This document shows, piece after piece, positions 1-9,889 of a stretch of 25,202 nt of DNA. Position numbers and translations under genes: made by a program. The notes under the pieces are model-generated. The model was not told where the DNA came from and searched no databases. It was given only the letters and a program-made list of their open reading frames with translations. Within the stretch, counting starts at the first letter, position 1, and each line of letters opens with the position of its first letter. The DNA comes from Spirogloea muscicola (lineage: Eukaryota; Streptophyta; Zygnematophyceae; Spirogloeales; Spirogloeaceae), in the NCBI GenBank assembly GCA_009602725.1, contig WELB01000030.1, positions 865,209 to 890,410 of the forward strand. Reading direction: 5' to 3'.

Positions 1-41
<41 letters not shown>
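1..41. repeat. (CCG)n trinucleotide repeat coding for poly-proline
   Basis: About 13 perfect CCG/GCC units open the window. In the reading frame of the downstream exon they encode proline. The tract runs off the left edge, so its full length is unknown. Confidence 0.9.
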
Positions 42-42
<1 letters not shown>

Positions 43-584
43 TGCTGCTGCCGCCGCCCGCGCTACTGGCCCAGAGCGGTGACACGAGCTCCACCTTCCG
101 CGCGGCCGGGCTCTCAGACGTGCTGCACCGTATCGGGCTGAGCCACCTGCACAAGCGGGAGGAGATCCTGGCGGCGGAGCACAAGCTGGAGGCGCTGGAA
201 GGCGCCGTGGGCCTGCACACGCTCCACTCCGCCGGCGACGGCGACCAGTGAGTGTCGCCCGCGCTGGCGCTGTGTCTGGTCGTTAGATCGAGACGAGCAG
301 GGCCAGGCCGAGGCGCCGGGCTTCCGTGCCGGAAAGCCAGCTACTAGTCTGCTCAAGCGGGCGCTGCCGTGCGTCTCGGTCGCAGCAGGACGGAGAGCAC
401 GGGGGCGACCGCCGTGGCCCAGGCTGACGCGTCATCCCCAGGGCGGGATGCCCTGTCGTCAGGCGGAGCGCTGGCGCTCGCCATCCTCTGCAACAAGGCC
501 CTCTTCCCGATCAGGGCGCCCTTCACTCTCGCCGTCACCCCCACTGTGTCTCGGTACCTCAACCGACTGCGGAGGATAACGTGA
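1..584 (+). CDS. DUF1279/FAM210-like protein, 3' part (5' end outside window)
   Basis: Two exons are visible: 1-247 (open at the window edge, frame 3) and 389-584, ending in TGA. Exon 1 has a strong GTGAGT donor at 248 in phase 2. A CAG acceptor at 387-388 restores the frame, so the in-frame TGA at 249-251 is probably intronic. Exon 1 begins with a poly-proline run and then holds GLSDVLHRIGLSHL. Exon 2 holds SGGALALAILCNKALFPIR followed by APFTLAVTP. This fits the end of the DUF1279 domain as I remember it: a helix with a G-V-x-V..L..(I/V)GL pattern, then a hydrophobic segment with a (V/A)R-x-P-(F/I)-T-(L/I)-x-(V/L)TP motif. Such proteins are mitochondrial or plastid inner-membrane proteins. 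The family call rests mainly on the last 40 residues. The exon junction is inferred, and the next AG upstream (384-385) is equally in frame. Confidence 0.5.
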
Positions 585-804
585 CAGCCCCCTTGCCTGC
601 CCTCAGCCCACTGCTCACCTTTCTTGCTGCCCCTTCGTCTCCCTCGGTGACTCTCACTGCAGCTGCCCTCTCAGAACCTGCGGTCGAGCTGCCCTTGGTC
701 CTCTTTGTACACTACAGTCTTGGGTGTTGCCAGTGTTGCCTCCATCACACCAGAGCCCTGCTGTGTACCGTACTGGCAAAGTGGGTTTCAGTTGATACCT
801 GTTG

Positions 805-809
805 TGTAA
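805..809 (+). terminator. TGTAA, candidate poly(A) signal of the DUF1279-like gene
   Basis: TGTAA is the usual chlorophyte polyadenylation signal. This copy lies about 220 nt after the stop codon at 584, a normal 3' UTR length. The stretch 585-899 between the two convergent genes holds nothing else that I can recognise. The motif is short and could be chance. Confidence 0.35.
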
Positions 810-899
810 ACAGATTGCAGATGTCATTTATACTCCAAGCACTTGAAGCCCAGGGAGGCTATAGTGATCATCATAGTCATGATTGTGCTAAAGAATGTG

Positions 900-3383
900 T
901 TATTTGCGACGCCGTTTGCTCGTCAACTTGGGGAACTGCAGAGGCACAGCCATAACCGCTCTGTACAAGCCCTTCTCTGACTGGACGTTGCCGTCACCAC
1001 TCAGAGCGGCCCTCCTGACTTTCTCTACGGTGCAGCCCACCTCCTTAAAGAAAGGAATGAGCTCCTTTGGAGTCATCTTCACCTCAGGGGCAATGTCTGC
1101 AGGGTCTACCACGAACAAGTCTGCCTTCAGGGCTACAACAAGGATGTGACAGAGGAGGAGATGCGACTTCTCTTTTGGCCGCCGAAGCGCTGCTTGAGCT
1201 CCATGCTGATCTGCTCTCTCTGTAAATTGTGAAATGAGGAAATCTGCGAAGTCCATTGGTTGATTAAGTACCAGATTGTAAGTGAAGGAGCACATAAGAT
1301 TAGGGTGTTATGACCATCAACCCTTGGACTTGCCTTGAAAGCCCAAAACTTTATACACACGTCTTTTCCAAAAGTTGAAGTCATCGACTCTAGAACTTGC
1401 CTCCAGAGCAAACCGCCGACACAGCAAAAATGGCGAAGACAACACAACACATCACATCAACTCACATAAGCTCACCGAGAACAGATGAGGGAACGTGCAC
1501 CATGGCTGACAGGGCATCCAGGCTTGCCCCAGACAGACTATCAGATGATTCGAGCTTCAGATAAGTTGGTGCATTGTGAAATCGAATGAGATGGCTCAGG
1601 TATATGAGAAGCCGAGCTTGTCGGTCCAAGGTCCCTGTATCCTGCACAGGTGAACCAACCGCTCAAGATCTATGAGCAACGATGCCGGCTCCAAGGCTGG
1701 CACTTCACTGTGCATTTTAAGCAAGGTGAGATTACGTGACACCTGTCAGGTAACAGAAGGCAAGCAAACCAAGTTTGCGGCTCCTGACAAAGCAACTGCA
1801 GTGACTGCAAAAGGAGAGGGCTCTGGCGCTCAGGCAAATAACCACCAATGGTCTGCAGGGTGCCTGCATTACCAACCGCCCAGACTGCACCGTGCAGAAT
1901 AATCTACTGTGGCGGCAGCTAAGGTGAGCCGCCAAGAGGACCTCACCAAAAGTGACAATTTTGTCCATCAAGACCTCTATACTGACAGCAAGGTTGCATT
2001 TATGCAATTCCTGAGATTGTAGCGGTTAGTGCAGGAACTTCGGGGTCTAGATTGGGCCACAATCTGGCTTCATCTTGAACGGTTGCAGTGACAGTGGTTT
2101 GCGTGTCAACTGCAGGTGAGGCGCGAACAAATACCTCGCCCTTGAGTCGATGGACTCGGTCCAGCAGGTATGGCGGGTACGTCCCCAGCCGCCGGAACCG
2201 CTCGGCCTTCTCAGGCTTGTGAGCAGCTGCCACCAGGCCGACGACTTTCAGGCCATCCCAAATGTGATGCGGGATGAGCTGCACACATGCTTGAGCTGAG
2301 CAGGTGAGAAGCGCCTTGAAGAACCACAATAGCCTGCACCCAGAGAGGTGTGTCCAAGTGGCTCTCTTGCCAATGTGCACGCTACTGACTGTGGTCAATT
2401 GAAGGCTCATTGCCGTTGCTCGGCTGACCTGCTGCAAGGGATATGCGTCCTCAGGGCTGGTGGCCTGGAGGTCGTGTGGTGGGATGTTGCGCACAAGCTT
2501 GGCATTCAGTGCTTCCTCCGCCTGCACGCGTGTGAGCAGGCCCTCTGCCTGCACAGCCTCCTGGAGGAGGCCTCCCACAGCCTGCGGGGCGGCGATGGCC
2601 TCACCCGGCACCTTGGCACGCTCCAACGCCTCAGCCTGCACAGAGCTCGTGAGAAAGCAGTCGGTTGGGCATGGCACCCAGCAAGAGCTCGAGCTGGCGA
2701 CGGTGGTGATGGCCACGAGCACCCCCACACGGCACAAACCTGGCGTTTGCTCTTGCTGGAGCCAAAGGAGTCGGTGAGCATGCGGCGCTTGAGGTAGCGC
2801 GTGGCCGCCTCGTTGGCCTCTGCCTCGGCCTCCGCCTCGTCCTGGGGCCCCACGTCGTCCAGGGCGCGGTCGCCGTAGTCCACGCCGCGCACCCGCGGCT
2901 CCATGCGCATCACCTGACTCCGGCGATCGACAGCCGCAACACTCTCAGCAGCTGCAGACGCAGTAAGCACTCTGGAGCCGCCATTGCTGCTCGGGTGCTG
3001 GCAGCCTCAGCTGCAGCGAAGCGATGGCGGACCTTGTCGCCGGCGAGGGGCAGGAGGTCGAGCGTGCGCCGCTGCGCGTCGAAGGCGGCGAGCGCAAGCT
3101 GGCACGGCTGCCACTGCGCCGCATCCCCCCGGAAGTTGCTGCCCACGTAGTCGACGCCGTCGCCGGCACCGCCGCCGCCTCCGCCGGACGGCTCCGCGGC
3201 CTTGGCGACCAGGACGTGCCGCCGGGCCTTCTCGTAGGCGACCACGCGGAGGCCGCCGCCGCCGCCGCCGTCATCGACGCCGCCGTCGGTCCGGCAGACG
3301 CCGGCAAGGGCGCCGGCAGGGAAGTGCGCGGCGTAAGGCAGGGCCTCGCAGGCCTCCGGAGGCGGCGGCGGCGGCGGCGTCAT
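900..3383 (-). CDS. RPA49: DNA-directed RNA polymerase I subunit RPA49 (A49)
   Basis: This is a Pol I-specific subunit that forms a heterodimer with A34.5/PAF49 and promotes rRNA gene initiation and elongation in the nucleolus. Exons on the minus strand: 3383-3033, 2913-2740, 2635-2429, 2278-2135, 1641-1476, 1243-900. All junctions are GT-AG with matching phases, giving 461 aa, close to the family's usual 400-460. Residues 1-175 match the N-terminal dimerisation region: YVGSNFRGDAAQW, the junction LLPLAGDK|VMRMEPRV, then FGSSKSKRQ. The C-terminal tandem winged-helix region shows RNIPPHDLQATSPEDAYPL, RLLIYLSHLIRFHNAP, VPSSVL-D-FLISQFTE and PELIPFFKEVGC-like KELIPFFKEVGC. The protein ends AVPLQFPKLTSKRRRK, the basic tail typical of A49. 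The start ATG at 3383 is followed by a Pro run. The 493-bp intron 1642-2134 is the largest. It converges with the DUF1279-like gene. Confidence 0.9.
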
Positions 3384-3442
3384 CGGCGGCGGCGGCAGCT
3401 CATCCGCGGAGACTTGGGTGGAGGCCAGGCGGGACTTCGGGA

Positions 3443-3452
3443 TTTAGGGTTT
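3443..3452 (-). promoter_or_regulatory. Telo-box (AAACCCTAAA) in the RPA49 leader/promoter
   Basis: The minus strand reads AAACCCTAAA about 60 bp upstream of the RPA49 ATG. In plants AAACCCTAA telo-boxes are enriched near the transcription starts of ribosome-biogenesis and translation genes. A Pol I subunit is exactly the expected target class. Confidence 0.55.
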
Positions 3453-3534
3453 CCTGGTCGAGGGCTCTGGCTCTGTTGAGGGGGTAGATGGGGGTTCAAG
3501 GGTTTTCCTGTCCTTCTGGTTCTCCTTTGCATTG

Positions 3535-3622
3535 TTTAGTCTGCACTCGACTCTGCCTGAACAATGTATTGGCTTGAATTGGCCTCCCTTTCAATTCATG
3601 CGCCCCGCGCGCCTTCTCTCTT
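3535..3622 (+). repeat. Dispersed repeat, copy A
   Basis: The longest copy, matching copy F (5184-5275) over about 85 bp including the stretch GAACAATGTATTGGCTTGAA. The core is GGCCTCCCTTTCAATTCATG followed by CGCCCCGCGCGCCTTCTCTC. GAATTG and CAATTC around the CCTCCC block can pair as a short hairpin. Confidence 0.8.
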
Positions 3623-3749
3623 CTCGGTTCGAGGTTTCGAGTGCTGGCGGATCCTTGCCCCCGTCCTGGTCCGGACAAGAGAGGAGGAAAGTTGCGTGTC
3701 TTGAAATAATCGAAGGCCAAAGTGGCTGAGTACATGGCAAGCACATCTG

Positions 3750-3944
3750 ATGAAGAACATTGATATCACAGGAGCACCACGCGTGCCACTCTGCTCGACC
3801 GATGCTGGTCGGTTGTGGGAGCAGCAGCTCAAGCATCTCAAAGCAGCTCGCCCCGTGGCAAAACAGTCACTGAAGACTGTTGCCGACAAGGTGGGAAGTT
3901 GTCACTGGGACGAGATAGTAAGCAGGCAGGGCCCCCCCATGTAA
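3750..3944 (+). other. Unidentified possible exon or gene fragment
   Basis: A 64-codon open frame. Its middle part has coding-like composition: STDAGRLWEQQLKHLKAA, then RPVAKQSLKTVADK. It is bounded by a possible acceptor (ATATCACAG at 3763-3771) and a possible donor (GACAAG|GTGGGA at 3891). I recognise no family and see no partner exons. It lies between inverted repeat copies A and B, so it could be a fragment captured by a mobile element. The rest of 3623-4530 shows nothing I can name. Confidence 0.2.
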
Positions 3945-4530
3945 GCTGCAAGGGATGCAAGGGAGGTAAGTGTTGGAGGGCCACAACGGCCATGCACGAA
4001 AGGCAAGCCCATCTACGGAGCCCACCTACGGATGTAAACGACCAGCTGCTATGCTTACCCGCTCAGTAAGCACGGGGCAGCACTTAGAGACTGCTAGTGG
4101 ATGCCCAAATACCAGACGGCCAAGTCTGAGCCCCTCTGCCACCAATTAGAGTCTACACAGCTATCCGGTGTAAAGCATGAGCCTGAGCTCGCTGCAGACA
4201 GGCCAACACGCACTGACGCAAGAATGACAGATTAGTGTGCTCATCATGGCCAGAAGCACAGCCTCACAACGTGCATGTCCTAGGACAGCTTTACTTCTGA
4301 GCAACCAAGTGATTGAGGGCCTATCCAATCGTAAGTGTCGACTGCGGCTCGTAAAAAAGGTTATCACTGCGGGGGTACTTGAAGTAGTGCTGCAACTATT
4401 TTCTTCCCTGCACTAGTACCCATTGCGTGGCCAGCAATCCAAGTCGACGCTCGATCTTAAGATCGCCTCCGTGACAACCACGTCGACCAAGGCAGGTGGT
4501 ACTCCGCCGAAATGTAAAGTCGAGTCGTTT

Positions 4531-4594
4531 AAGAGGGAAGGCGCGCGGTGCGCATGGAATTGAAAGGGAGGCCAATTCTAGCCTTACAAATGTC
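4531..4594 (-). repeat. Dispersed repeat, copy B
   Basis: The reverse complement reads GAATTGGCCTCCCTTTCAAT, then TCCATGCGCACCGCGCGCC, then TTCCCTCTT. It is inverted relative to copy A, about 0.9 kb away. Confidence 0.8.
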
Positions 4595-4725
4595 CTGGTA
4601 ACTGGGTAATGAGCTGGCTAAGGGGGATAAGATAGAGAAGGCGTGAGGTGCTTTTGGGGTGGTGACGACGTTCCTGGGTGTAGTGATGGTCACGAAGTCG
4701 TACCTGCAAGATTGCACAGCAGCCG

Positions 4726-4787
4726 GCAGGGAGGCGCGCGCTGCGCACATAAGGTAACCAAGGCCAAATCCAGCCAGTATACTGTCC
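4726..4787 (-). repeat. Dispersed repeat, copy C (degenerate)
   Basis: A diverged copy. The reverse complement keeps TACTGGCTGGATTTGGCC and GTGCGCAGCGCGCGCCTCC, but the CCTCCCTTTCAA block is altered. It lies in tandem with copy D. Confidence 0.55.
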
Positions 4788-4791
4788 AGGC

Positions 4792-4845
4792 AAAGAGAGA
4801 AGGCGCGCGGAGCGCATGAAATGGAAGGGAGGCCAATGCAAGCAA
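4792..4845 (-). repeat. Dispersed repeat, copy D
   Basis: The reverse complement reads GCATTGGCCTCCCTTCCATT, then TCATGCGCTCCGCGCGCC, then TTCTCTCTT. It directly follows copy C in the same orientation. Confidence 0.8.
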
Positions 4846-5142
4846 AGAACGGGGCAAGAACGGTGCTCAACGAAAGAAGAAGAATGGGCTTGCCCATTGA
4901 GGATATGGGCTGGAACGAAAGGGAGCCCTCCCTCTGCGCTGCGCTGAGATGATTGAGCGGCAGCCGGCTGAGGGGGTGCGGCGCCGCCACGGGGGTGGCA
5001 CGTGGCCGGGGGCGGGAGCCAATTGGGCCCCGTCCGGGCGGCCACCCGAAGCAACTGGCGCTGCAAGGCGGCGCCGCCGCCGTCTCCCGCCGCTTGCTTC
5101 CCCGCGGCGGCCCGGCCCAGCGACCCTTCACGACTCTCACGC

Positions 5143-5184
5143 TTTCACTCCTTACATTCATGCGCCCCGCGCGCCTTCTCTCTT
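5143..5184 (+). repeat. Dispersed repeat, copy E (core only)
   Basis: Keeps the 3' core TTCATGCGCCCCGCGCGCC followed by TTCTCTCTT, identical there to copy A. The 5' half is lost or diverged. Copy F starts where it ends. Confidence 0.75.
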
Positions 5185-5275
5185 AGTAGCCTTTCACTAG
5201 CCTCTGCTTTGAACAATGTATTGGCTTGAATAAGCCTCCCTTTCAATTTCATGCGCACCGCGCGCCTTCTCGATT
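5184..5275 (+). repeat. Dispersed repeat, copy F
   Basis: Near full length. It contains GAACAATGTATTGGCTTGAA, GCCTCCCTTTCAATTTCATG and CGCACCGCGCGCCTTCTC. It lies in tandem with copies E and G, about 0.5 kb upstream of the ArgC start. Confidence 0.8.
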
Positions 5276-5287
5276 ACAAAGAGTGCC

Positions 5288-5318
5288 GGCTCACTGTTAG
5301 CCTCCCTTTCATTCCATC
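5288..5318 (+). repeat. Dispersed repeat, copy G (fragment)
   Basis: Only the middle block, TTAGCCTCCCTTTCATTCCA, is recognisable; the GC-rich end is missing. The stretch 5319-5731 is GC-rich leader DNA of ArgC with no other gene apparent. Confidence 0.5.
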
Positions 5319-5731
5319 AAGTTCTTCGTTCGGTATTCAGCCGCTCCGGCCCCTCCAGCAGCCTGTACTCGTCGCAGAAGCACAGCCGCCCCTCCTCGCG
5401 CCCGCGCCGCCCGCCGCCCCGCCTCCTGCACTCCGCCCCCCCGCCGCCACCACCCGCGCCGCCGGCATGGAGGTGCGTTCGCACGCCGGCGTCCGCCCTT
5501 CCTAGCTGCTCCGCCGCTTCCATCCGCAGCACTCCTCACTGCGTGCCGTGCCTCCTGACCAGGCTGTGGCCACGAGCTGCGGTGCGCTCTCGCCGGCCGC
5601 CAAGGTGCCCCGCCAGCTTGCCCGCCATCTGGCCTGCCACCTCCGACTCACTTGCCGCTTCCGGTGTGGATCCACGCACCAGCTCGCGCAGCCTCTGAGC
5701 ACAGGTTGCTGACATTGCGGCAATCTTTCCC

Positions 5732-8700
5732 ATGATTCAGCTCCATCGTGGTATTCCAGCGCTCGAGCCCTCGGGAATCGCCGATCTTCGCAAGTGTCCA
5801 GCACGGGGCGTGGCTCGCAGGTCCTTGCAAGCCTCTCCCGTTGCTGTTGCTGCACCTGCCGTGAGGGAGGTCACTCAACACCCCAAGCTCAAGCTCGGCG
5901 AGACCCTCAAGGTCGGCGTTCTTGGAGCTAGTGGATACACTGGCGCAGAAGTGAGTGTCATCACCTTTTACTTTCGCAATGCAGTGGGAGTCCTGGAGCG
6001 ATAGCTAGCCGAGAGCTCCTAAGGACAGCTATCCTAGTAGCAGACAGCTCAGGTGCTCATGGATAAGTGCAGAGGCTCCTGCCATGAGACAGCTGAGAGT
6101 CAGTCTCCTTTGAGACGCAGATTGTGCGATTGCTGGCTACGCATCCCTTTTTCAACGTCTCTTTGATGACGGCCGATCGGAAGGCTGGCCAGTCCTTATC
6201 TTCCGTCTTCCCTCACATTACCAATCAGGTGGATGAGCTGATCCCTAGCTGACCTCTCCTACTTGCATCAGTGGAGCGCTTTCACCATTGAGAAGCCTGC
6301 TCTAGCGCTTCTTATGACTCATCTATTTTGAGAGCGTGCACAAGGGACTTGCACTGACACAATTCACAGCATACTGCTGTGAATCGTGGCATGTAACAGG
6401 ATTTGCCTGACCTTGTAGCGGTGAAGGATGCCGATTTTGACAGTGTAGACGCAGTATTTTGTTGCCTGCCGCATGGCACTACACAGGTGTGTCCTTAATT
6501 AGCCGTACTCGACCACATTGCAAATCGAGTGATGGCAGTGGCAGCAGTCAAATATGCATCCGCATGCGCCAAGGCTTTGAGGCAAATAGTGGTCAATGTC
6601 TTATGTCATAACAGAAGTTCTACGAGCGTCTTGCCCTTCAAGTGGGCAACATTCCTGCTTTGTCTAGGGGGAGTATTTAGGTCATCAGCATGCTGTAGCC
6701 CTTCCAAGGGAGAGGCTGATACTGCAACTTGTTGACACTATTGTCATTACAGGATATCATTGCAGCACTGCCCAAGAAGCTGAAAATCGTTGACTTGTCT
6801 GCGGTACGTCCGTAGACAATACAATCTCGACAGATTTCCCCTTATACATAGTATTGACCACATCAGAGGCACAGCGTGCTTTTGAGAACCAAGTCCTGGG
6901 AAACCAAGCAAAAGTTAGCTTGTTCAACAGTCACCAAATTGACTTGACAAATGCTTATATTTCCAGTAGACCCCTGGCAGACCGCATGCAGCCCATTTCT
7001 GCACGTTGACCTACATGATCTTGCCCTCACAGGACTTCAGGCTCAAGAATATCCAAGAATATGCTGAGTGGTACGGACATGATCACCGTGCAGCAGACCT
7101 GCAGGTAAGGCAGCATCTCGCTTCACAAGCCATTTGCCAATGCACACAGCCTCTCTTTTTCCCTGGATAGGTCAGTGGGTAAAGGATGAGCTCTCGTCTG
7201 AGAGTGGCTACCATGCCACTATTTTCCAGGTCAGAAGTTGCTCTCTTCATATGTCTTGACACTCTGCAACCACCTCAGTCTCCTCGATGCATCTATCTCA
7301 GCTCATGACAGCGAACACCTTGTGCACTGATATTCGATCGCAGAAGGAAGCCGTGTATGGGTTGACAGAAGTCTACCGTGACGACATTCGGGATGCTCGC
7401 TTGGTAAGACCTTGGCATTTGTTTGTAGATGCATCTGTACATGCATCTGGAGCAGTTTTGGAGCAAATGCTGGTTTCTTCTTGATTCTGTTGCATCATTC
7501 TCTGGATCACTTGCTGACTAAGCTCAGTGGGCAAGCATAAAACAGCACCTCAACGCTGACTATGCACCAATTCATTGTGAGATTTTTGTGCAGGTGGCAA
7601 ATCCAGGGTGTTATCCCACATCGATACAGCTGCCCCTGATACCCCTCATCAAGGTTCTTACCAGCTTTGTCTTATTGGCACTCTCGCCTCATCCTCACCC
7701 TTCTTGAGCTTGACAATGACGTTGGTCCGTCTGGTGCACACGTACGAGCAGACCAGTAACACGAAAATTTCTCTGATCACAGGGTGGCCTTATAGAGACA
7801 GAGCAAATCATTGCAGACGCCAAGTCTGGCGTCAGCGGTGCAGGTGCGCCTCAGAGATGGCTTCAGGTTGTAGCTTGAGGTCCTGTCTTGACTGCAGTAA
7901 GCTGCGAGTGCTTGCCTGGTCGAATATTTTACATTCAAACTTTAAGACCCTTGACCTTAAAGACCCCTCATGTGCAAGGTCCTGCGTGTCTAGAGATGTG
8001 GCCCTTTGTCCATACAGTCAACCACCTAATTGCAGGTTGTGTGTTTGTACGTGGGTCCTTGATGCTGTGAATAGGTCGATCTGCAAAGGAGGCGAACTTG
8101 TACACTGAAATAGCAGAGGGCATCAATGCTTATGGGGTTGGGAGCCATCGACACAGTGAGTGTAGAGACCCTGCCAGTGCATAATCAGAGCAGCCAGTGT
8201 CACCGAAGGATGTGACATCCCCTAACCCTAATTGATCTCGTATATGTGGACCAGTGCCAGAGATTGAGCAGGGGCTCTCTGAGGCTGCTGGCTCCAGAGT
8301 AATGATCAGCTTCACCCCTCACTTGATGCCCATGGTGAGTTTCTCAAGGTTCTTGCAAATTTTGGCTTCAGGGATCTCCCCTCCTAGTGGGAACCACTTG
8401 CAGGAAATATCAGCTCTTAGCCGGAGGTAAAAGTTGGTTCGAATTGATACATCCTTGCAACACCCTTCAAGGTACATAAATGCTATGTTCACTGCTTTGA
8501 TCTTGCAGAGCCGAGGTATGCAATCAACAATCTATGTACAAATGAAGCCGGGTGTCACGGTTGACGACCTTCACAACCACCTCACTAGTGCTTACCATGT
8601 AATTGACTCATCGACCTCAACTTGGAGGGCTTACTGACCCCAAGTCAACACCTGGCATGACTAGTCAACTTCAAGGCTGTGACATGTTCACTTATGACTA

Positions 8701-9212
8701 CATGAGCTGACTACATACCCCTGGGATGGTTCCAGGATGAGGAGTTTGTGCATGTACTCCCCAAAGGCAGCGTCCCTCATACACGCAACGTGCGCGGCTC
8801 CAACTACGTCATCATGAATGTTTTTGCTGACAGACTGCCTGGAAGGGCTATTGTCATTTGTGCCGTAAGTTGCAAAAAGTGCTCAATTCTCTTTGATGCT
8901 AGACTGCTGAGTAATTGAAAGTCATGTGCCAGCTGTGAGGTACAGTTGTAAATAGCAAGAGTGCTTCCCAGTGAGATTGATATCGTTAGGAAGTGTTCAC
9001 TCATAAGCAGGTAATTACTTGATTCAATCTCAATAAGTTTGCCCTGCAGCATCTGGCAGGCCCTAGCCAAGCACGCTGATCACATGCTGCGCTTGTTGCT
9101 GCAGATCGATAACCTGGTGAAAGGAGCTTCAGGCCAGGCCCTTCAGAACCTGAACCTCATGATGGGTGCACCAGAGGACTGTGGACTCCTTCAGCAGCCC
9201 ATGTTCCCCTAG
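5732..9212 (+). CDS. ARGC: N-acetyl-gamma-glutamyl-phosphate reductase, plastid precursor
   Basis: Reduces N-acetyl-glutamyl-phosphate to the semialdehyde with NADPH, a step of arginine synthesis in the plastid. Thirteen exons: 5732-5950, 6121-6228, 6400-6486, 6753-6803, 7033-7104, 7344-7403, 7594-7653, 7783-7843, 8075-8155, 8255-8334, 8509-8598, 8736-8864, 9105-9212. All phases agree, giving 401 aa. Residues 1-55 are Arg/Ser/Ala-rich with few acids, like a transit peptide. The NADP-binding motif GASGYTGAE is at 65-73. The catalytic Cys205 is in VANPGCYPT, and the conserved His289 is in [38 protein letters not shown] and the C-terminal [19 protein letters not shown] match plant ArgC. An in-frame TGA just upstream supports ATG 5732 unless a 5' exon exists (see findings). 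All catalytic residues are intact. Confidence 0.95.
8219..8232 (+). repeat. Telomere-like CCCTAA repeat in an ArgC intron
   Basis: CCCCTAACCCTAA, two CCCTAA units, lies inside the ArgC intron 8156-8254. It is too short to say anything about telomere type. Confidence 0.4.
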
Positions 9213-9566
9213 ATAAGCAGATCTGTAAGTGAGGTGCATGCCACTGCGGCGTGGTCATGCTACACAGGCACATGCTGAATGAATTAATCAACCTGGGCCC
9301 TATGCTGAACTTCAGATTGAGTACTATTGTGCCCTCTTCTGGTATGCTTCTATGCATGCTCATACGAGGGCCCTCGCATCAGCAGTGGAGCTAATATTCT
9401 CCACGGTTGCTAAGATTCGGTCTGCTCGTCCACTTTGCCCAGATGTTATGGAGCTCTGGGAGTCCGCACGTCACCTTGATTCGCCAGACATGCATCATGT
9501 GAGAGCTGCAAAGGTGGCCTGCAAAGATGGATGCAGGGAGGACAACTTCGGTGTGTGAATAGCATG

Positions 9567-9585
9567 CAAGCTCAGGTTGAGCTTG
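9567..9585. other. Perfect 8-bp stem-loop between the convergent ArgC and CLC genes
   Basis: CAAGCTCA-GGT-TGAGCTTG forms an 8-bp stem with a 3-nt loop. It is followed by a 15-bp direct repeat, GAGCCAYTAGGACCT, at 9585 and 9600. The intergenic stretch 9213-9889 otherwise holds only 3' UTR-like DNA. Confidence 0.4.
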
Positions 9586-9714
9586 AGCCACTAGGACCTG
9601 AGCCATTAGGACCTTGTGCCAATGGGGATTTGGTTTCTCCACATTTTGAGAATCTGTGAAGTCCTTGACGGGGTTCGTGCGATCATGCTTTCGTGGTTGA
9701 GGTTGCAAATGTGT

Positions 9715-9719
9715 TGTAA
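9715..9719 (+). terminator. TGTAA, candidate poly(A) signal of ArgC
   Basis: TGTAA lies about 500 nt after the ArgC stop. Another at 9224-9228 is only 12 nt after the stop, too near to be the likely signal. I found no TGTAA on the minus strand for the facing CLC gene. Confidence 0.3.
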
Positions 9720-9889
9720 TCTCAAGCGCAGATGAGGGCTAGCATGAATGATAAATAATAGTGAGCAATCTGAACCTGTACAAAAAGTGCCAGGCCGTTG
9801 ATGTCAAAGTTTGGCCGTGCATAGTACCTGTTTAATGGAGTCAATCGGACTTGTGCAAAGAATTTGGTGACACGTTTCCACCTGCCCAC

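Noticed and set aside
2000-2737. A continuous 245-codon minus-strand frame
   Set aside because: Its family matches are only in 2635-2429 and 2278-2135. The rest is RPA49 introns that happen to stay open.
2984-3487. Arg-rich plus-strand frames opposite RPA49 exon 1
   Set aside because: Antisense shadows of GC-rich coding DNA; the minus strand matches the A49 N-terminal domain.
4529-5161. A 210-codon minus-strand frame over the repeat cluster
   Set aside because: It is made of repeat copies B to D read through. The recurring MRTARL/MRSARL peptides come from the repeat itself, not from a protein family.
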